Source: Corynebacterium confusum
GTDB lineage: Bacteria; Actinomycetota; Actinomycetes; Mycobacteriales; Mycobacteriaceae
Assembly (NCBI RefSeq): GCF_030408715.1
Contig: NZ_CP047202.1
Coordinates: 1,655,907 to 1,719,906 of the forward strand
Length of the DNA stretch: 64,000 nt
Reading direction: 5' to 3'
Part shown: piece by piece, positions 1 through 8,864 of the stretch
Numbering within the stretch: position 1 is the stretch's first letter
Layout of the letters: each line of letters opens with the position of its first letter
Translations under genes and position numbers: made by a program
The notes under the pieces: generated by a model
The model's input: the letters and a program-made list of their open reading frames with translations, nothing else
The model's database searches: none
What the model was told of the DNA's origin: nothing

Positions 1-822
1 TGGCAAAACCGCCAGCTAGACGAGTTCTACCCCGTGGTGTTCCTGGACGCGCTGCGTATTAAAGTCCGCGACGGCGGCCGGGTTGTCAACAAGTCCGCGT
101 ACATGGCAATCGGCGTGGACCTCGACGGCATCAAGCACATTTTAGGATTGTGGATCGCCAAGGAAGAAGGCGCTTCCTTCTGGGCGCAGGTGTGCTCTAA
201 CCTGGCTAATCGTGGGGTCAAAGACGTCTTTATTGTCTGCTGTGACGGGCTGAAAGGCCTGCCTGAAGCAGTCGAGGCAACGTGGCCGAACTCGATGGTG
301 CAAACCTGTATCGTGCACCTGATTCGTGCCGCGAACCGGTGGGTAGCCTACGGGGATCGTCGGGGTGTATCGGCGGCGTTAAAAAAGATTTACACCGCTG
401 CGGATGAACCCACAGCCCGTGCTGCTTTGGACGAATTTGAAGCCTCTGAATTGGGAGAAAAGTATCCCCGCTCAGTCAAGGTCTGGCAGGACGCGTGGGG
501 CCGGTTTGTCCCGTTTCTGCAGTTCCCGCCAGCGGCCAGAAAGGTTATCTATACGACGAATTCCATTGAGTCGTTTAACAACGAGCTGCGTAAAGCTACT
601 CGCAACAGGGTGCAGTTCACCAACGATGAATCAGCGCTTAAAACACTGTGGTTGATGATCTGCAATATTGAAGACAAACGAGCTGCAAAGAGGGCGAAGC
701 AGGGCAAACGAGTCTCAAGAACAGCCGGCAGGCTTATGGAAGGAGCCCGGGTTTCCGGCTGGAAACAAGCCATCAATCAAATGGCCGTGGCCTACCCCGA
801 CCGCTTCGACAAATACCTATAA
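1..822 (+). CDS. IS256-family transposase, 5'-truncated by the window edge
   Basis: DDE transposase of the IS256 (mutator-like) family, which catalyses cut-and-paste or copy-out transposition of its own element. The frame is open from base 1, so the GTG at 34 is internal and about 273 C-terminal residues of a usual 400 or so are visible. The three catalytic acidic residues can be placed: Asp in VVFLDAL near the start, Asp in VCCDGLKG about 70 residues later, and Glu in TTNSIESFNNELR near residue 195. The C-terminal helical region typical of the family follows, and the gene ends cleanly at a TAA at 820-822. Nothing visible suggests inactivation. Whether the 5' part is intact is unknown. Confidence 0.93.
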   Translation, partial: WQNRQLDEFYPVVFLDALRIKVRDGGRVVNKSAYMAIGVDLDGIKHILGLWIAKEEGASFWAQVCSNLANRGVKDVFIVCCDGLKGLPEAVEATWPNSMVQTCIVHLIRAANRWVAYGDRRGVSAALKKIYTAADEPTARAALDEFEASELGEKYPRSVKVWQDAWGRFVPFLQFPPAARKVIYTTNSIESFNNELRKATRNRVQFTNDESALKTLWLMICNIEDKRAAKRAKQGKRVSRTAGRLMEGARVSGWKQAINQMAVAYPDRFDKYL

Positions 823-848
823 ACCCAGCCCCACACACAAACAACTTG
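1..848 (+). mobile_element. IS256-family insertion sequence, right-hand part only
   Basis: The left part of the element lies outside the window. The transposase frame is open from base 1. Sequence shared with the upstream module of the HNH gene at 44 kb resumes at about 849, so the right end of the element must fall between the transposase stop at 822 and about 848. Terminal inverted repeats and the target-site duplication cannot be checked without the left end. The element has apparently replaced an HNH gene, because only the upstream module of that gene remains to its right. Confidence 0.8.
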
Positions 849-985
849 ACACGCTCGCACGCGTCAACCCCCACAAGGGCACAAATCCGCGCCTGTGGAT
901 AACTCGGAGCACAGTAGCCATCCTGCACGAGGCCCGAAACAGCAGAAAACGCCGGTTTTCTCCGCGCCACCTGCCCAAAGGCCGA
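849..985 (-). other. Relic of an HNH-gene upstream module
   Basis: Read on the minus strand, this stretch resembles the sequence just upstream of the HNH endonuclease gene at 44275. Shared in the same order are the ACACGCT block beside the start codon, GTCAACCCCCACAAGGGCA, CTGTGGATAACTCG (holding a perfect DnaA-type 9-mer TTATCCACA at 894-902), an AAAACGCC block and a CCACCTGCC block. The HNH coding sequence itself is absent: similarity stops about 5 nt before where its ATG would lie, and IS256 sequence follows. The module was therefore probably cut by the IS insertion. There is no gene between 823 and 1083. Confidence 0.7.
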
Positions 986-1034
986 AAAACGGAGCAACGT
1001 ACCCAAGTAGCCATAGATAGGCCAAATTAGGCAC

Positions 1035-1077
1035 AGTTGTCCACGGCCCCCGCACCAGGCGGGGGCTGTGGACAACT
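1035..1077. terminator. Long near-perfect hairpin downstream of the MetE-like gene
   Basis: Arms 1035-1053 and 1059-1077 pair over 19 positions with one mismatch around a 5-nt loop. It lies just past the stop codon of the minus-strand MetE-like gene, which suits a transcription terminator, although no clear T-run follows on the minus strand. The arms contain TTGTCCAC, one base off a DnaA box, as does the HNH module beside it, so it could belong to that module. Confidence 0.6.
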
Positions 1078-1083
1078 TAGCTG

Positions 1084-2286
1084 CTAGAACAGCTCGCGCG
1101 ACGCGATCTCCGCGCCCTCGACCAGCGACTGCAGCTTCGCCCACGCGATCTGGTGGTGCAGGCGCCCGCCCAGGCCACAGTCGGTGGAGGCCACGACCTT
1201 GTCCGGGCCGACCTGCTCGGCGAACTTGATGATGCGGTCTGCCACCAGGCGCGGGTGCTCGACGGCGTTGGTGGAGTGCGAGACCACGCCCGGGTAGATG
1301 ACCGTGCCCTCGGGCAGCTGGTGGTCCTGCCAGACGCGCCACTCGTGGGCGTGGCGCGGGGAGGCGCTCTCGAAGGAGAACCCGCCGACCTTGGCCTGCA
1401 GAATCTCGTCGATGATGTCGGCGAACGGCACGTCGGTCACGTGTGGGCCGTGCCAGGAACCCCAGCAGATGTGCAGGCGGGTCTTTTCGACGGGCAGGTC
1501 GCGGATGGCATCGTTAAGCACGTTGATGCGATCCCGCACGAAGCCGCGGAAATCCTCCACGGACGGCTCCGGGTTGATCTGGTCCCAGGCCTCGGCCAAA
1601 TCAGGGGCGTCGAACTGGACGGTGAAGCCGGCGTCGGTAACCGCCTTGTACTCGTGGCTCAGCGCCTCGCCGCAGGCGCGCACGACGTCAAAGTCGTCGT
1701 CGTAGTACTTGTTCTTCAGGCGGGCGGCGGACCCCGGGGACAGGGCTGCGACGAAGCCCTCAGTGGCGCCGGCCTTGTCCATGGCCTGGCGCAGCAGCTT
1801 CACGTCGACCTCAACCTGGTCCTGGCCGATGTAGGTAATCGGGCCGGTAAACTCCGGGTTCCCCACCTTGGAGCGGCCGGTGAAGATGCCGGACTCCGGA
1901 TCCTCATAGGCCTCGGAGAACAGCGCGCGGTCGCGGCGGTCCGGGAAGGAGGTCAGGCGCGGGTTGCCCGGGGTGGAGCGCACGACCTCGTCGTTGGCCC
2001 AGCGGTCGGTGTCGGTCATGGTGAGCCCGCCCAGGCGGGTAAAGGAGTAGTTCCACCAGGCGCCGTAGTCGACGGCGCCCGAGGTGATGTGCCCGTACTC
2101 CCCCTCGTTGATGATGTCGATCCCCAGGTCGACCTGGCGCTTGACCACCTCGTCGACGGAGCGCTCGAGGATGGCGTGGAACTCCTCGTCGTTGAGCGCG
2201 CCCTGCGCCCGCTTATGGTTGGCCTCCAGCAGTTCCGGGGTGCGCGGCAGCGAGCCGACGTGAGTGGTGCGAATCTTGTTGGCCAT
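1084..2286 (-). CDS. Cobalamin-independent methionine synthase family protein (short, MetE C-terminal-like)
   Basis: A 400-residue member of the MetE/UROD-like superfamily (COG0620) that moves methyl or alkyl groups to thiols using a bound zinc. True MetE is about 750 residues with two barrels; this protein has only the catalytic barrel. Candidate zinc ligands are all present: His and Cys in LHICWGS (about residue 272), Glu in FSFESAS, and Cys in TDCGLG (about residue 370). The ATG at 2286 is preceded on the mRNA by AAGGAGGG. An McbR-type operator upstream links it to sulfur-amino-acid metabolism, so homocysteine or a related thiol is the likely acceptor. The methyl donor is not deducible. 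It could equally resemble the epoxyalkane:coenzyme M transferase branch of the family. Confidence 0.85.
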   Translation of the reverse strand: MANKIRTTHVGSLPRTPELLEANHKRAQGALNDEEFHAILERSVDEVVKRQVDLGIDIINEGEYGHITSGAVDYGAWWNYSFTRLGGLTMTDTDRWANDEVVRSTPGNPRLTSFPDRRDRALFSEAYEDPESGIFTGRSKVGNPEFTGPITYIGQDQVEVDVKLLRQAMDKAGATEGFVAALSPGSAARLKNKYYDDDFDVVRACGEALSHEYKAVTDAGFTVQFDAPDLAEAWDQINPEPSVEDFRGFVRDRINVLNDAIRDLPVEKTRLHICWGSWHGPHVTDVPFADIIDEILQAKVGGFSFESASPRHAHEWRVWQDHQLPEGTVIYPGVVSHSTNAVEHPRLVADRIIKFAEQVGPDKVVASTDCGLGGRLHHQIAWAKLQSLVEGAEIASRELF

Positions 2287-2347
2287 GGGAGGCCCTCCTT
2301 CGTTCCTAGTAGACTGTGCTGTCTACATTAACTGAGGAGGGCCTCCC
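2287..2347 (-). promoter_or_regulatory. Leader hairpin that hides the Shine-Dalgarno of the MetE-like gene
   Basis: A perfect 12-bp inverted repeat, GGGAGGCCCTCC at 2287-2298 and its complement at 2336-2347, directly abuts the ATG at 2286. The Shine-Dalgarno AAGGAGGG partly lies in the start-proximal arm, so the folded mRNA would block ribosome entry. The loop holds the McbR palindrome. If transcription starts inside the loop only one arm would be made and the hairpin would not form; the transcription start site decides this. Confidence 0.55.
2310..2325. promoter_or_regulatory. McbR-type operator upstream of the MetE-like gene
   Basis: TAGAC-N6-GTCTA, an exact match to the published consensus for McbR, the TetR-type master repressor of methionine and cysteine biosynthesis in C. 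glutamicum, which releases DNA in response to S-adenosylhomocysteine. The site lies 24 nt from the start codon of the MetE-like gene, a suitable place for repression. McbR itself is not in the window. Confidence 0.8.
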
Positions 2348-2373
2348 CCCGACGTTTATATTCACATTCCCAG

Positions 2374-5300
2374 CTAGCCGAGGATGCCCGCGCCCATCGT
2401 CGCCTTCAAATCCCCCATCAGGTTGCCGGAGCGCTCCACCCGCAGATCCTCGCCCAGGATCATCATGGTGGATTCGTCGCCACACGTCAGGGTCAGGTAG
2501 ACGTCGGACTCGCCGCGGTTGTTGGTCAGCACCTGCTTGAGCTTGGCGATGTTGTCCATGGTGCACTGGTCGGTGCGCATCGTCAGCCGCAGCGGCAGGC
2601 CGGCGCCGTTGCCGGGGCCGAGATCAGGCACGCGGATGTCGTTGCAGAACAGGGACATGCGCTCATCCCGGATCTTGACCTGGACCTTGGCCAGGATGAT
2701 GTTGTCCTCCACGATCTGCGGCGCGACCAGGGAGTAGACCTTGTTGAAGACCAGGATTTCCACCTGGGCGCCGTGGTGGTCCTCCACCGTGACGATGGCC
2801 CAGGGCGAGCCGTCCTTCTTGGAAAAGCGCCGGTCCACGCCCGAGATGATGCCGCCGATGAGCAGCTCCTGCTTGTCGCGGACCTCGCCGGCCAGGATCT
2901 TGGGCAGCGGGGTGTCGGTCTGCGCGTCGAGGGCCTCCTCGAAGCCGTCCAGGGGGTGGCCGGAGACGTACAGGCCCAGCATCTCGCGCTCCAGCGCCAG
3001 CTCGTGCTTGCGCTCCCAGTGCTCGTCGGGGACCTCGATGGTAAAAGCGTTGGCGGTCTCGGAGTCGTCGCCACCGAAGCCCGCGAACAGGTCGAACTGG
3101 CCCTTGTCCGCGGCCTTCTTGGTGGTCTGTACCGAGTCCACCGCGTCCTCCTGGATGAGCATCAGGCCCTTGCGGGGATGGCCCAGGGAGTCAAAGGCAC
3201 CGGCCTTGATGAGCGACTCGGTCACGCGCTTGGAGCACGCGGCTAGCTCAATCTTGTCGAGGTAGTCGGAGAAGCTGGTAAATGCGCCCTTCGCGCGGCG
3301 GGTGGAAATCAAAGACTCCACCACGTCCGCGCCGACATTGCGGATGGCGCCCATGCCGAAGCGGATGTCCTCGCCGACGGCCTGGAAGTCGACGTCGGAC
3401 TCGTTGACGTCCGGCGGCAGCACCTTGATGCCCAGGTGGCGGCAGTCGGACAGGTAGATGGCGGACTTGTCCTTCTTGTCGCCGACCGAGGTCAGCAGCG
3501 CCGCCATGTATTCCGGCGCGTAGTAGGCCTTCAGGTAGGCGGTCCAGAAGGAGACCAGCCCGTAGCCGGCGGCGTGGGACTTGTTGAACGCGTAGGACGC
3601 GAAGGGCTCGATGGTGCCCCAGAGGGCATCGACGGCGTCCTTGGAGTAGCCGTTGTCGAACATACCGCCCGAGAACTTCTCGTACTGCTGGGCGAGTACT
3701 TCGGGCTTCTTCTTACCCATGGCCTTGCGGAAGCCGTCTGCCTCGCCGGCCGTGTAGTTGGCTACCTTCTGGGAGATACGCATGATCTGCTCCTGGTAGA
3801 CGATGAGGCCGTAGGTCTCGTCCAGGATTTCCTTCAGCGGTTCGGCCAGCTCGGGGTGGATCGGGGTGATTTCCTTGCGCCCGTTCTTACGGTCGGCGTA
3901 GTCCCAGTGGGCGTTGACACCCATCGGGCCCGGGCGGTAGAGCGCCAGCGATGCCACGATGTCTTTGAAACCCGTCGGCTTCATGCGCTTGAGCAGCTCC
4001 TGCATGCCGCCGGAGTCCAGCTGGAACACGCCGAGGGTCTCGCCGCGGGAGAGCAGTTCGTAGACGCGGCTGACGGCCGGGTCGTCGGCGTGCAGGTCCT
4101 CCAAGTGGATCTCCTCGCCGCGGTTTTTGCGGATGTTTTCCAGGGCGTCGCCGATGACGGTGAGGTTACGCAGGCCCAGGAAGTCCATCTTCAGCAGGCC
4201 GATGGCCTCGCAGGCCGGGTAGTCCCAGCCGGTGATGATGGCGCCGTCGGCCGGCCGCTTCCACATCGGGATGTGGTCCATCAGCCGCACCGAGGCCATG
4301 ATCACCGCGCAGGCGTGGACGCCGGCCTGGCGGACCACGCCCTCCAGGCCGCGGGCGGTGTCGTAAATCTGGCGGACGGTCGGGTCGGATTCGACCATGT
4401 TGCGCACCTCGGCGGCCTCGGAGTAGCGCTCGTGCTCCGGGTCCGTGATGCCAGCCAGCGGAATGTCCTTGGCCATGATGGCCGGCGGGAGGGCGGCGTT
4501 GATGCGGTCGGCCATCTGGAAGCCCTCCTGCCCGAAGTGCACCTTCGCGGAGTCCTTGATGGCCTGCTTGGTCTTGACCGTACCGAAGGTGATCACCTGG
4601 GCGATCTTGTCCTCGCCCCAGCGCTCAGCGGCGTAGGTGATCATCTCGCCGCGGCGGCGGTCGTCAAAGTCGATATCGATATCGGGTGCGGACGGGCGCT
4701 CCGGGTTGAGGAAGCGCTCGAAGAGCAGGTCGTGCTCGAGGGGGTCGATATTGGTAATGGTCAGCGCGTAGGCGACCAGGGCGCCGGCGGCAGAACCACG
4801 GCCCGGCCCGACGCGGATGCCCACCGAGCGGGCGTGCTTGATGAGCTCAGCCACGATGAGGAAGTAGGACGGGTAGCCCTTCATATCGATGACCGAGATC
4901 TCGTACTCGGCGCGCTTGATGTAGTCGTCCGGCACCTCCGAGTCGGGGAAGCGCGCCTTGAGCCCCTCCATGACCTCGTGGGTCAGCCAGGAGGTCGGGC
5001 TGTGCCCCTCCGGCACGTCCGCGATCGGCATGCGGTCGTGGGTGTGCTCCTCCCAGACCTTGCTGTAGTCCCCGACGCGCTCGGCGATCCACAGGGTGTT
5101 GTCGCAGCCGTCCGGGACCATCTCGTCCCAGATCTCGCGCATCTGCTGCGCGGACTTGATGTAGTAGCCCGAGCCGCCGAACTTGAAGCGGTCCGGGTCG
5201 TTAAGCGTCTTGCCGGTCTGCACGCACAGCATGGCCTCGTGGTTGGGGGCCTGAGACTCCAGCACGTAGTGGCAGTCGTTGGTCACTAGCGGCGGCAGGT

Positions 5301-5943
5301 CGAGGCGGCGGCCGATTTCTAGCAGGGCGTCGCGGGTGCGCTTTTCGATGTCGAGCCCGTGGTCCATCAACTCCAGGAAGTAGTTGTCCTTGCCGTAGAT
5401 GTCCTGCCACATCGCGGCGGCTTCCAGGGCCTCATCGAACTGGCCCAGGCGCAGGCGCGTCTGCACGTCGCCCGAGGGGCAGCCAGTGGTGGCAATGATT
5501 CCGTCGGCGTGCTCGGCGATGAGCTCGGCGTCCATGCGCGGCCACTTGCCCAGCTGGCCCTCGTAGGAGGCCAGCGACGACAGCTTGAACAGGTTCTGCA
5601 GGCCGGTGGCGTTTTCCGCCAGCATGGTCTGGTGGAGGTACGCGCCGGAGGCGGAGACGTCGTCGCGCTTCTGGTCCGGGTTGCCCCACAGCTGGCGCTT
5701 CTTGTTGAAGCGGGAGCCGGGCGCCATGTAGGCCTCGATGCCGATGATCGGCTTGATTCCCGCCCCCGTCATGCGGCGGTAGAAGGCGTCGGAGCCGAAC
5801 ATGTTGCCGTGGTCGGTCATGCCCACCGCCGGCATCTGCTGCCGGTTAACCTCCTCTGCCAGCAGATCCACCTTGGCCATGCCGTCCAGCATGGAAAACT
5901 CGGTGTGGTTATGCAGATGGACGAAGGAGGAGTTTTTGACCAT
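2374..5943 (-). CDS. dnaE: DNA polymerase III alpha subunit
   Basis: Replicative DNA polymerase catalytic subunit (DnaE1 type), 1189 residues, normal for the family. It opens with a PHP domain ([13 protein letters not shown], residues about 9-21), followed by the polymerase core with the catalytic acidic cluster PDIDIDFDD at about residues 417-425, then the tandem HhH region, and an OB fold in the last 200 residues. It synthesises both strands at the fork with the sliding clamp. The PHP domain of actinobacterial DnaE1 is the usual proofreading exonuclease. The ATG at 5943 is 65 nt from the divergent rarD start. Downstream lies the MetE-like gene with its own leader, so the two are probably not one operon. 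Confidence 0.97.
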   Translation of the reverse strand: MVKNSSFVHLHNHTEFSMLDGMAKVDLLAEEVNRQQMPAVGMTDHGNMFGSDAFYRRMTGAGIKPIIGIEAYMAPGSRFNKKRQLWGNPDQKRDDVSASGAYLHQTMLAENATGLQNLFKLSSLASYEGQLGKWPRMDAELIAEHADGIIATTGCPSGDVQTRLRLGQFDEALEAAAMWQDIYGKDNYFLELMDHGLDIEKRTRDALLEIGRRLDLPPLVTNDCHYVLESQAPNHEAMLCVQTGKTLNDPDRFKFGGSGYYIKSAQQMREIWDEMVPDGCDNTLWIAERVGDYSKVWEEHTHDRMPIADVPEGHSPTSWLTHEVMEGLKARFPDSEVPDDYIKRAEYEISVIDMKGYPSYFLIVAELIKHARSVGIRVGPGRGSAAGALVAYALTITNIDPLEHDLLFERFLNPERPSAPDIDIDFDDRRRGEMITYAAERWGEDKIAQVITFGTVKTKQAIKDSAKVHFGQEGFQMADRINAALPPAIMAKDIPLAGITDPEHERYSEAAEVRNMVESDPTVRQIYDTARGLEGVVRQAGVHACAVIMASVRLMDHIPMWKRPADGAIITGWDYPACEAIGLLKMDFLGLRNLTVIGDALENIRKNRGEEIHLEDLHADDPAVSRVYELLSRGETLGVFQLDSGGMQELLKRMKPTGFKDIVASLALYRPGPMGVNAHWDYADRKNGRKEITPIHPELAEPLKEILDETYGLIVYQEQIMRISQKVANYTAGEADGFRKAMGKKKPEVLAQQYEKFSGGMFDNGYSKDAVDALWGTIEPFASYAFNKSHAAGYGLVSFWTAYLKAYYAPEYMAALLTSVGDKKDKSAIYLSDCRHLGIKVLPPDVNESDVDFQAVGEDIRFGMGAIRNVGADVVESLISTRRAKGAFTSFSDYLDKIELAACSKRVTESLIKAGAFDSLGHPRKGLMLIQEDAVDSVQTTKKAADKGQFDLFAGFGGDDSETANAFTIEVPDEHWERKHELALEREMLGLYVSGHPLDGFEEALDAQTDTPLPKILAGEVRDKQELLIGGIISGVDRRFSKKDGSPWAIVTVEDHHGAQVEILVFNKVYSLVAPQIVEDNIILAKVQVKIRDERMSLFCNDIRVPDLGPGNGAGLPLRLTMRTDQCTMDNIAKLKQVLTNNRGESDVYLTLTCGDESTMMILGEDLRVERSGNLMGDLKATMGAGILG

Positions 5944-6008
5944 GCCGGCTATTCTAGCCGGTGCGTCAAGACGGCCCGTCCGGCGCGGGAGGAGTACCTT
6001 TTAAGCCA

Positions 6009-6893
6009 ATGCTGTATACACTCGCCGCCTACCTGATGTGGGGATTCTTCCCCGCCTTCTTCCCTCTCCTCCTGCCCGCCGACCCGCTGGAGATCCTCGC
6101 CCACCGTGTGGTGTGGACCGCCGTGCTCGTCGGCGCCTACCTGCTGGTCACCGGCGGCTGGCGGGAGCTCAAAGCCTTCAGCCTGCGCACCTGGGGCTGG
6201 ATGGCCGCCTGCGGCGTGGCGATCACTATCAACTGGGGTGTGTACGTCGTGGCGATTAACACCAACCACGTCGCCGACGCCGCCCTGGGCTATTTCATCA
6301 ACCCGCTGGTGGCGGTCTGCCTAGGCATCCTCTTCCTGAAGGAGCAGCTGCGCCGCGGCCAGCTGGCGGCGGTACTCATCGCCGCCGTGGCGGTGCTCTG
6401 GCTGACCTTCATGACGGGTCAGACCCCGTATATCTCGCTCGCGCTGGCCTTCAGCTTCGGCATCTACGGGCTGCTCAAAAAGAAGATCTCGGTCTCCTCG
6501 ACCGGCTCCGTGGCGGCGGAGACCCTGGCCATGGTCCCGCTGGCGCTGGGTTACCTGATCTACCTCGAGGCCGGCGGCCAGGGCACATTCTTCAACCAGG
6601 GCCCGCTGCACCCGCTGCTGCTCATCAGCGCCGGCCTAGTCACCGCGCTGCCGCTTTTGTGCTTCGCCCAGGGCGCCAAGCACCTGCCGCTGGCAACCAT
6701 CGGCATGCTCCAGTACATCACCCCGACCATGCAGATGCTCTGGGCGCTGTTCGTCACCCAGGAGCACATGCCCCCGGAGCGCTGGGTCGGCTTCATCATC
6801 ATCTGGGTGGCCGTGACGGTCTACCTCATCGACCTACTGCGCCACCGGCCGCGCACAACGAGGCGGGCTAGAGGGCGCCCGGCGGGCGAATAG
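6009..6893 (+). CDS. rarD: RarD-type EamA-family transporter
   Basis: An integral membrane protein of about 294 residues with ten hydrophobic segments, from the drug/metabolite transporter superfamily, RarD branch. The name comes from an E. coli gene linked to chloramphenicol sensitivity; the true substrate is not established. The early motif MLYTLAAYLMWGFFPAFFPLL and a later INWGVYVVAIN stretch are typical of RarD. The ATG at 6009 is chosen because residues encoded before it (from 5961) are unlike a membrane-protein start. The end overlaps the convergent hypothetical gene by 26 bp. Confidence 0.85.
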   Translation: MLYTLAAYLMWGFFPAFFPLLLPADPLEILAHRVVWTAVLVGAYLLVTGGWRELKAFSLRTWGWMAACGVAITINWGVYVVAINTNHVADAALGYFINPLVAVCLGILFLKEQLRRGQLAAVLIAAVAVLWLTFMTGQTPYISLALAFSFGIYGLLKKKISVSSTGSVAAETLAMVPLALGYLIYLEAGGQGTFFNQGPLHPLLLISAGLVTALPLLCFAQGAKHLPLATIGMLQYITPTMQMLWALFVTQEHMPPERWVGFIIIWVAVTVYLIDLLRHRPRTTRRARGRPAGE

Positions 6894-7416
6894 CGAAGCT
6901 GCCCCAGGCGGCATCGTCGGGCGCGGGCTCCACGGCGGCGACCTCCGGCGCCGCGGCGACCTCCCGCAGGACCTCGCCCGTGTCCCAGACCACCACGGCG
7001 CTGAGCTCGCGGGGGACCTCGACGCGCCCGATCCCGTCCAGGCCCGCCTGGGTCTGGTCGAGCGCGGCGTCGAAGACGTCCGCCCGGTCCGCCCCAGCGA
7101 TCGGCTCCGGCAGGGCGATTGGCTCAGACGCGCCTACCAGCAGAGCGTTGACGCGCCCGGCCTCCCCCACGGCCTTCGCGGCGTCCTGGACAGATAGCGC
7201 GGACTGGAAGGTCACCAGGGCGTAGGTCGGGGTGGCATCGTCGGCTTCTGCCAGGAGACTGTCGGCGCGGGCGACGTACGCGCCGGGGTCTTCGCCCGTC
7301 TCGGGGCCGAGCTGGTCGCCCTGCAGCGGCGCGGTAGGCTGCGCGCCGAAAGCACCGGCCGCCCAGACCACCCCGACCGCGGCGACGCCGACGACCGCCC
7401 AGCCGCGCCCATTCAT
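6868..7416 (-). CDS. Hypothetical membrane-anchored or secreted protein, third gene of the lspA operon
   Basis: 182 residues, family not recognised. It has a short hydrophobic N-terminal segment (about residues 5-25, ending [10 protein letters not shown]), either an uncleaved anchor or a signal peptide, followed by an acidic, Ala/Val-rich domain with no evident catalytic motif. Its ATG overlaps the rluD stop in an ATGA arrangement, so it is probably translationally coupled to lspA-rluD. No cysteine lipobox is present. The 3' end overlaps that of rarD by 26 bp. Confidence 0.75.
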   Translation of the reverse strand: MNGRGWAVVGVAAVGVVWAAGAFGAQPTAPLQGDQLGPETGEDPGAYVARADSLLAEADDATPTYALVTFQSALSVQDAAKAVGEAGRVNALLVGASEPIALPEPIAGADRADVFDAALDQTQAGLDGIGRVEVPRELSAVVVWDTGEVLREVAAAPEVAAVEPAPDDAAWGSFAIRPPGAL

Positions 7417-8339
7417 CCGCGCACCACGTCGAGGGCGTGGGCCAGATCATCCGGGTAGGGCGCGGTGATTTCCATCCAGCGGCCGCTGACCGGGTGATAA
7501 AAACCCAGCTTGACCGCGTGCAGCCACTGGCGGATGAGGCCCAAGCGCTCCGCGAGGTTGGGATCGGAGCCGTACATCGGGTCCCCGCAGCACGGGTGCC
7601 CGGTGGCGGACATGTGCACGCGGATCTGGTGCGTGCGGCCGGTCTCCAGGTGGACCTCCAGCAGGCTGGCCTCGCGGAAGGCCTCCATGAGCTGGTAGTG
7701 GGTCACGGCCGGCTTGCCGTCCTCGGTGACGGCGAATTTCCAGCCGGCGGACGGGTGGCGGCCGATGGGGGCATCGATGGTGCCCTCGATGGGATCGGGA
7801 AGGCCCTGCACCAGCGCATGGTAGGTCTTTTTCACCGTGCGTTCCTTGAAGGCGCGCTTGAGTACCGAGTAGCCGCGCTCGCTGGCGGCGACCACCATCA
7901 CGCCCGAGGTGCCCACGTCCAGGCGCTGGACGATGCCCTTGCGCTCCGGCGGGCCCGAGGTAGAAATGCGGAATCCGGCGGCGGCCAGGCCCCCGACGAC
8001 GGTGGGGCCGTCCCAGCCCACGGTGGGGTGGGCGGCCACGCCGACGGGCTTGTGCACGGCGATAACGTCGTCGTCGGAGTACAGAATGTCCATGCCTTCG
8101 ACCAGTTCCTCGGTGGGCATGAGCGGCTTGGGCGGTTCCGGCATGGTCACGTCCAGCCAGCCGCCCTCCAGCAAGCGGTCGGACTTGCTCTGCGGCTTGC
8201 CGTCGACGGTGACGTCGCCGTCCGCGCACAGCTGGGCGGCGGTGGCCCGGGAGAAGCCGAGCAGCTTGGATAGGGCGGCATCGACCCGCATGCCGGCGAG
8301 TCCTTCGGGGACGGGCAGCGCTCTACTCTCCCTGTGCAC
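7413..8339 (-). CDS. rluD: RluA/RluD-family pseudouridine synthase
   Basis: 308 residues: an N-terminal S4-like RNA-binding domain (about residues 13-70) and a pseudouridine synthase domain. The catalytic motif reads [13 protein letters not shown] rather than the common HRLDxxTSG; the catalytic Asp is kept. GRTHQIRVH follows near residue 230. It isomerises uridines in RNA, by family most likely 23S rRNA, though the exact site cannot be deduced. The GTG at 8339 is supported by AAAGGAG 8 nt upstream and lies inside the end of lspA (17-bp overlap). This lspA-rluD order is common in Gram-positive bacteria. Confidence 0.9.
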   Translation of the reverse strand: MHRESRALPVPEGLAGMRVDAALSKLLGFSRATAAQLCADGDVTVDGKPQSKSDRLLEGGWLDVTMPEPPKPLMPTEELVEGMDILYSDDDVIAVHKPVGVAAHPTVGWDGPTVVGGLAAAGFRISTSGPPERKGIVQRLDVGTSGVMVVAASERGYSVLKRAFKERTVKKTYHALVQGLPDPIEGTIDAPIGRHPSAGWKFAVTEDGKPAVTHYQLMEAFREASLLEVHLETGRTHQIRVHMSATGHPCCGDPMYGSDPNLAERLGLIRQWLHAVKLGFYHPVSGRWMEITAPYPDDLAHALDVVRG

Positions 8340-8832
8340 GGGCTTGGCTCCTTTCTTCTAAGAACATGGCGACAATGAAGACGACCACCCCGACGGTGAT
8401 GGCCGCGTCGGCGATGTTAAATACGGCGAACGATCCCACGGAGATGAAGTCCACGACGTGGCCGAACCAGAAGCCCGGGTCGCGGGCAATACGGTCGATG
8501 AAATTGCCCAGGGCGCCGCCGGCGATCATCGCCAGCCCGACGGCCTGGCCGGGGTCTTTAATCCGCGGCGCGGCGATGGCCACGCCCAAGACGAAGGCCA
8601 GCTGGATGGTGGTAAACAGCCAGGTGGCCCCCTCCCCGCCCATGGAGAAGGCGGCCCCGGGGTTGAAGACGAGGAAGAACCGGAACCAGTCCCCGATGAC
8701 GGCGACGGCTTCGCCTTCGTCGAGCCACGCCAGCATGATCGCCTTGGTCACCTGGTCGAGGACTGCCACCGCCACCACGATGGTGGCCATTAATCCGAGA
8801 TTTCTCCTTTTAGTTGGGCTCACCCGGTCCAT
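8323..8832 (-). CDS. lspA: Lipoprotein signal peptidase (signal peptidase II)
   Basis: 169 residues with four predicted membrane helices. It cleaves the signal peptide of diacylglyceryl-modified prolipoproteins before the lipobox cysteine. The family motifs are intact: NPGAAFS, GNFIDR with one catalytic Asp, and FNIADAAI with the other. It is the first gene of lspA-rluD-hypothetical. Several of its likely substrates are in this window: the lipoproteins at 8865 and 10475, and CtaC. Confidence 0.95.
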   Translation of the reverse strand: MDRVSPTKRRNLGLMATIVVAVAVLDQVTKAIMLAWLDEGEAVAVIGDWFRFFLVFNPGAAFSMGGEGATWLFTTIQLAFVLGVAIAAPRIKDPGQAVGLAMIAGGALGNFIDRIARDPGFWFGHVVDFISVGSFAVFNIADAAITVGVVVFIVAMFLEERSQARAQGE

Positions 8833-8864
8833 TGTAAACGTATCGATCCGGTAATTTGGAATAC

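Noticed and set aside
3436..5289. 617-codon open frame opposite dnaE
   Set aside because: Typical high-GC antisense shadow: Val/Gly/Arg-rich, no domain, while dnaE is unambiguous.
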